Origin: Clostridia bacterium
Lineage (GTDB): Bacteria > Bacillota > Clostridia > Oscillospirales > Acutalibacteraceae
DNA length: 8,207 nucleotides
Assembly: GCA_017552845.1 (NCBI GenBank)
Contig: JAFZOE010000165.1
Span: forward strand, 1-8,207
Direction: 5' to 3'
A program made the position numbers and the translations under genes. Positions 4,713 through 8,207 of this stretch are shown here, piece by piece. Positions within the stretch are counted from its first letter, which is position 1, and each line of letters opens with the position of its first letter. The notes below the pieces were generated by a model. The model made no database searches. It saw only the letters and a list, made by a program, of their open reading frames with translations, and was not told the DNA's origin.

Positions 4713-5713
4713 TAATCAGGGCTGACAGTTATGACATTATAATTGAAAAAGGCTGTCTTGACAAAGCGGGCGATTATCTGCCTGCGGACAGAAAAGCACT
4801 CATAGTCACGGACAGCGGCATTCCGGCAGAATACGCGCAAAAGGTTCTTTCCTTCTGTGCCGAAGGCTCGATAATAAAGACCGTTCCTCAGGGTGAGGAG
4901 AGCAAGAATTTCGATAATCTCAAGGATTTACTCAGGACAATGCTTGAAGCGGGCTTCACAAGGCGCGACTGCGTTATCGCGGTCGGCGGCGGAGTAGTCG
5001 GCGATTTATCGGGATTTGCGGCGAGCATTTATATGCGCGGAATTGATTTTTACAATATTCCGACCACCCTGCTCTCGCAGGTGGATTCCTCGGTCGGCGG
5101 CAAAACCGCGATTGATTTTGAGGGCGTCAAGAATATTGTCGGAGCTTTTTATCCGCCGAAAGCTGTGCTGATTGATGAGAATGTGCTTTCAACTCTCCCG
5201 CTCCGTCAACTCAACAACGGTCTTGCAGAGGCGCTCAAAATGAGCATGACATGCGACAGTGAATTATTTGATATTTTTGAAAACGGCAATCCCTATGAGA
5301 ATATAGGCACGGTTATTGAAAAATCCCTGCTTATCAAAACAGATGTAGTTAACAAAGATGAAAAAGAACAGGGGCTTCGCAGAGTTCTGAATTTCGGACA
5401 CACCATAGGTCACGGAATCGAGGCGGAGCAGTCGGGCAGGCTGTATCACGGCGAATGTGTGGCAATCGGTATGATTCCGATGTGTTCACCCGAAACGGCG
5501 GAAAGGCTCAAGAGAATTCTCAAAGAGCTCGGTCTGCCGTGTGATTTTGACGGCGACGCGGAAAAAGTCTATGAAGCCATGCTCCACGATAAAAAGAGCG
5601 GTCAGGGTAATATAACGGCGGTATTTGTTGACGAGCCCGGCTCATTCAGGTTCGAGAGCGTTCCGCCCGAAGCATTAAAAGAAAGAATTATGACTGTCGT
5701 CAGGGGGAAATAA
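4709..5713 (+). CDS. aroB: 3-dehydroquinate synthase
   Basis: A 334-residue, NAD+ and divalent-metal dependent enzyme that cyclises 3-deoxy-arabino-heptulosonate 7-phosphate to 3-dehydroquinate, the second step of the shikimate pathway. Motifs: VGGGVVGDLSGFAAS (92-106; NAD+ binding), RGIDFYNIPTTLLSQVDSSV (110-129), GGKTAID (130-136), AEALK (173-177), NFGHTIGHGIE (228-238) and YHGECVAIGM (246-255). E174, H231 and H247 match the family's metal ligands. The ATG at 4709-4711 overlaps the pheA TGA as ATGA, with only a weak ribosome binding site (GCAGG) ahead, so translation is probably by re-initiation. The frame stays open upstream to another ATG at 4658, inside pheA, but homology begins with MIIRADSYDI. 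Slightly short for the family, with no gap visible. Confidence 0.95.
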   Translation: MIIRADSYDIIIEKGCLDKAGDYLPADRKALIVTDSGIPAEYAQKVLSFCAEGSIIKTVPQGEESKNFDNLKDLLRTMLEAGFTRRDCVIAVGGGVVGDLSGFAASIYMRGIDFYNIPTTLLSQVDSSVGGKTAIDFEGVKNIVGAFYPPKAVLIDENVLSTLPLRQLNNGLAEALKMSMTCDSELFDIFENGNPYENIGTVIEKSLLIKTDVVNKDEKEQGLRRVLNFGHTIGHGIEAEQSGRLYHGECVAIGMIPMCSPETAERLKRILKELGLPCDFDGDAEKVYEAMLHDKKSGQGNITAVFVDEPGSFRFESVPPEALKERIMTVVRGK

Positions 5714-5714
5714 T

Positions 5715-6806
5715 ATGAAAAACACTTTCGGTTCAAGCGTTTCAATCACGCTCTTCGGTGAGAGTCACGGCGAATATATCGGAGCTGTCCTTGACGGGCT
5801 CGCTCCCGGGCTTGAAGTCAACGAAAAATTTATCTCCTCTCAGCTCGCTCTGCGCAGACCTGCCGGAAAGACGGGCACGAAGAGAGTTGAAAAGGATAAT
5901 TTCAGCATAGTCAGCGGAGTTTTCGGAGGCAGGACCACGGGCACTCCCCTGTGTATCATCATCCCCAACGAAAATGTAAAGAGCGCGGATTATGAGCTTT
6001 CATCGTTCATTCCGAGACCGGGACACGCGGATTTCACGGCAAATAAGAAATATCACGGCTTTGAGGATTACAGAGGCGGCGGCCATTTCAGCGGCAGACT
6101 TACCGCGGCGCTCGTTGCGGCAGGCGCAATAGTAATCGATGCACTGCGTCAAAAGGATATTTATATCGGCACTCATATTGCCAGATGCGCAAAAATCAGC
6201 GACAGACATTTCAGGAATCTTAAAGAAGATATTGATTACCTTAATAAGCAGAAGTTCGCAGTGCTCGATTCCGCAAAAGCGGAGAGCATACAGGCGGCAA
6301 TCAAAACCGCGGCGGATGATGGCGACAGCGTCGGCGGGATTCTGGAGACTGCAGTCACAGGTCTTCCCGCAGGCGTCGGCGAGCCCTGGTTCGATACCGT
6401 GGAAGGCACGCTCTCACACGCGCTGTTTTCAATCCCTGCTGTCAAGGGAATTCAGTTCGGAAACGCATTCAGAGATATCGATCTCAAAGGCAGCGAATAT
6501 AATGACGCCTTCATAATCAAAGGCGGTAAGGTTGAAACGAAGACCAACAGAAACGCCGGTATCAACGGCGGAATCACAAACGGTATGCCCGTCATCTTCT
6601 CTCTCGCAGTCAAGCCGACTCCCTCCGTATTCACTCAGCAGGATTCCGTTGACCTGATGCAGATGAAGGAGACAAAGCTCAAAATCGCGGGCAGACACGA
6701 TCCCGCAGTTATCCACAGAGCGAGAGTGGTTGTTGACTCTGTGACGGCGCTTGTAATTGCCGACCTTCTCGCGCAGAGATACGGCACAGATTATCTCGGA
6801 GAATGA
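5715..6806 (+). CDS. aroC: Chorismate synthase
   Basis: A 363-residue enzyme eliminating phosphate from EPSP to give chorismate, using reduced FMN as cofactor; last step of the common pathway. Motifs: the N-terminal signature GESHG (15-19), RRPAGKTGTKRVEKD (47-61), RPGHAD (101-106), the FMN-binding YRGGGHFSGRLTAALVAAGA (119-138) and GRHDP (326-330) near the C-terminus. H18 corresponds to a catalytic His; the usual second one falls within RPGHAD (H104). The Gly-rich loop reads RGGGHFSGR instead of the common RGGGRSSAR, a variation I associate with clostridial enzymes (recollection). Length is normal. The start follows AGGGGG (5702-5707), 7 bases upstream, and lies directly after the aroB stop. 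No separate flavin reductase gene is nearby. Confidence 0.95.
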   Translation: MKNTFGSSVSITLFGESHGEYIGAVLDGLAPGLEVNEKFISSQLALRRPAGKTGTKRVEKDNFSIVSGVFGGRTTGTPLCIIIPNENVKSADYELSSFIPRPGHADFTANKKYHGFEDYRGGGHFSGRLTAALVAAGAIVIDALRQKDIYIGTHIARCAKISDRHFRNLKEDIDYLNKQKFAVLDSAKAESIQAAIKTAADDGDSVGGILETAVTGLPAGVGEPWFDTVEGTLSHALFSIPAVKGIQFGNAFRDIDLKGSEYNDAFIIKGGKVETKTNRNAGINGGITNGMPVIFSLAVKPTPSVFTQQDSVDLMQMKETKLKIAGRHDPAVIHRARVVVDSVTALVIADLLAQRYGTDYLGE

Positions 6807-6807
6807 T

Positions 6808-8013
6808 ATGAAAGCTGAATTTATACCGTCAACGCTTTGCGGCAGAGTTACGGCTCCGCCCTCAAAAAGCGAGGCTCACAGGGCAATCATCTGCGCCTGT
6901 CTCGCAAACGGCGTAAGCCGGATTGACAATATAGAATTCTCAAACGATATCCTTGCCACGATAAACTGCCTGCGCTCGCTCGGAGCGGAGATTGAAGCAG
7001 GCGAAAGCTCGCTGACAGTTACAAAACCCGTTTCAGAGAGAGAATCTGCTTTCCTTGACTGCGGCGAGAGCGGCAGCACCCTGAGATTTCTCATTCCGCT
7101 CGCGGTGAATCTCTGCGAAAGATGTGAATTCACGGGCAGCGGGCGTCTTATGTCAAGACCTCTTTCGGTCTATGAAGAGATATTTGACAAAAACGGCATT
7201 GAATACTCAAATGATGGGAATTTGCTGAAAGTCAGCGGAAAAATTCCGTCAGGCAGATATACACTCTCCGGCAATATCAGCAGCCAGTTCATAAGCGGAC
7301 TGCTCTTTGCCCTTCCTCTTGCCGAAGGGGACAGCGAGTTAATTATCACTCCTCCGTTTGAGTCGAAGCCCTATGTTGATATGACGCTCGGCACTCTCGC
7401 GGATTTCGGCATCAATGCTGAGTTTAAGGAAGAAAATAAAATTTTTATTAAACAAGGCGAGTATAAAAGCAAAGATATCAAGGTCGGGGGCGACTGGTCA
7501 AACGCCGCATTTCTTGACGCATTCAATCTCATCGGCGGAAGCATCAATGTTGACGGTCTCGATCCCGAAAGCGTTCAGGGCGATAAGGTTTACAAGGATA
7601 TATTCGAAAAACTACAGAACGAAAAAGCTAAAATTGATCTCTCTGACTACCCCGATTTAGGGCCAGTCTGCATGGCGCTCGCCTATAAAAACGGAGCGGT
7701 ATTCACAGGCACAAAACGGCTCAGAATCAAAGAGAGCGACAGAGCCGCTGCAATGGCCCAAGAGCTTGCAAAGTTCGGAATCAAAACGGATGAGAGCGAA
7801 GATACATTTACTGTTTGCCCTTCGGAGATTCACGCTCCTTCGTCCCCTCTTGATTCGCATAACGATCACAGAATAGTGATGGCGCTTTCGGTATTATGCA
7901 CACTGACGGGCGGAGTTATCGACGGCGCGGATGCCGTCTCAAAGAGTTTTCCGTCATTTTTTGAAAATATAAAATCACTCGGAGCGCAGGTGAAACTATA
8001 TGAAACTGCTTAA
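6808..8013 (+). CDS. aroA: 3-phosphoshikimate 1-carboxyvinyltransferase (EPSP synthase)
   Basis: A 401-residue enzyme transferring enolpyruvyl from PEP to shikimate 3-phosphate. Motifs: PPSKSEAHRAI (17-27; shikimate phosphate binding), CGESGSTLRFL (85-95; PEP site), SGRLMSRPL (111-119), SSQFISGLLFALP (158-170), GGDWSNAAF (227-235), YPDLGP (281-286, catalytic Asp283), LRIKESDR (305-312) and HNDHRIVMAL (351-360). The two-domain layout is complete, about 25 residues shorter than the E. coli enzyme. ATG at 6808-6810 follows GGAG (6799-6802) at 5 bases, and the aroC TGA ends one base before it. The frame continues upstream to ATG 6757 inside aroC, but homology starts at MKAEFIPS. The C-terminal 14 bases overlap tyrA. 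Confidence 0.95.
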   Translation: MKAEFIPSTLCGRVTAPPSKSEAHRAIICACLANGVSRIDNIEFSNDILATINCLRSLGAEIEAGESSLTVTKPVSERESAFLDCGESGSTLRFLIPLAVNLCERCEFTGSGRLMSRPLSVYEEIFDKNGIEYSNDGNLLKVSGKIPSGRYTLSGNISSQFISGLLFALPLAEGDSELIITPPFESKPYVDMTLGTLADFGINAEFKEENKIFIKQGEYKSKDIKVGGDWSNAAFLDAFNLIGGSINVDGLDPESVQGDKVYKDIFEKLQNEKAKIDLSDYPDLGPVCMALAYKNGAVFTGTKRLRIKESDRAAAMAQELAKFGIKTDESEDTFTVCPSEIHAPSSPLDSHNDHRIVMALSVLCTLTGGVIDGADAVSKSFPSFFENIKSLGAQVKLYETA

Positions 8014-8207
8014 CGACAGAAATATAATGATAATCGGCCTCGGCCTTATGGGCGGCAGCTACGCTAAGGCGCTCAAGCGGCTGGATCTCCATATTATGGC
8101 GATTGACACAAATCACGATACAATCGAATACGCCCTCGATAACGGAATTATCGACGAGGGCTTCACTCTGCCTGATACCGAAGCGCTCGGCAGAGCCGAT
8201 ATAGTCA
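8000..8207 (+). CDS. tyrA: Prephenate dehydrogenase, N-terminal part (cut by window edge)
   Basis: Sixty-nine codons are visible. After a short N-terminus, NIMIIGLGLMGGSYAKAL (8-25) is the Rossmann strand, Gly-rich loop and helix with the GLGLMGGS form typical of prephenate dehydrogenases. IMAIDTN (32-38) ends strand 2 with Asp36, which points to NAD+ and not NADP+. The enzyme would oxidise prephenate to 4-hydroxyphenylpyruvate, the Tyr branch. The start lies inside the last codons of aroA (14-base overlap, +1 frame) with AGGTG (7988-7992) 7 bases upstream, so it is translationally coupled. Its place after pheA-aroB-aroC-aroA supports TyrA over other dehydrogenases with this fold. The catalytic domain and any ACT domain lie beyond the edge. 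Confidence 0.88.
   Translation, partial: MKLLNDRNIMIIGLGLMGGSYAKALKRLDLHIMAIDTNHDTIEYALDNGIIDEGFTLPDTEALGRADIV

Noticed and set aside
6757..6807. Upstream ATG in frame with aroA
   Set aside because: It lies within aroC; a good ribosome binding site precedes ATG 6808 and family similarity begins there.

Overview
The window looks like the chromosome of a Gram-positive anaerobe, most likely a member of the Clostridia (inference; no rRNA gene or other phylogenetic marker is present). This rests on strong AGGAG-type ribosome binding sites, a lipobox lipoprotein, a membrane pyrophosphatase, the VTC / DUF4956 / Cthe_2159-type gene trio and a compact aromatic amino acid operon. Coding density is high. 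I see no mobile element, CRISPR array, tRNA or rRNA gene.

Layout. (1) 1-304, + strand: the last 35 codons of a membrane pyrophosphatase (hppA), then a 61-residue coiled-coil protein of unknown function. (2) 313-338: a perfect 11-bp hairpin between convergent operons, able to act as a terminator in both directions. (3) 3271 down to 359, - strand: an operon of a VTC-domain polyphosphate-polymerase-like protein, a DUF4956 membrane protein and a secreted beta-helix lipoprotein of the Cthe_2159 type. (4) 3272-3611: a 340-base divergent control region with a promoter in each direction. (5) 3612 to the right edge, + strand: pheA-aroB-aroC-aroA-tyrA, with stop and start codons overlapping or a few bases apart, and tyrA cut by the window edge.

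The most notable feature is the leader of the aromatic operon. Behind a TTGACA / 17 bp / extended -10 promoter and a strong ribosome binding site lies a 27-codon ORF at 3432-3515. Eight of its residues 11-24 are Tyr or Phe (4 each), and it has no Trp codon. Three alternative RNA pairings follow: a perfect 8-bp hairpin between the Tyr codons and 3533-3540, a 13-bp antiterminator between 3530-3543 and 3566-3579, and a 12-bp terminator at 3559-3587 followed by a U-rich run. This is the full logic of a translation-coupled (trp/phe-type) attenuator. It sits before the genes that convert 3-deoxy-arabino-heptulosonate 7-phosphate (DAHP) to 3-dehydroquinate (aroB), shikimate 3-phosphate to EPSP and chorismate (aroA, aroC), and chorismate or prephenate towards Phe (pheA) and Tyr (tyrA). 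The trunk enzymes are therefore predicted to be induced by Phe or Tyr shortage, not Trp shortage. DAHP synthase, aroD, aroE and aroK are not in the window.
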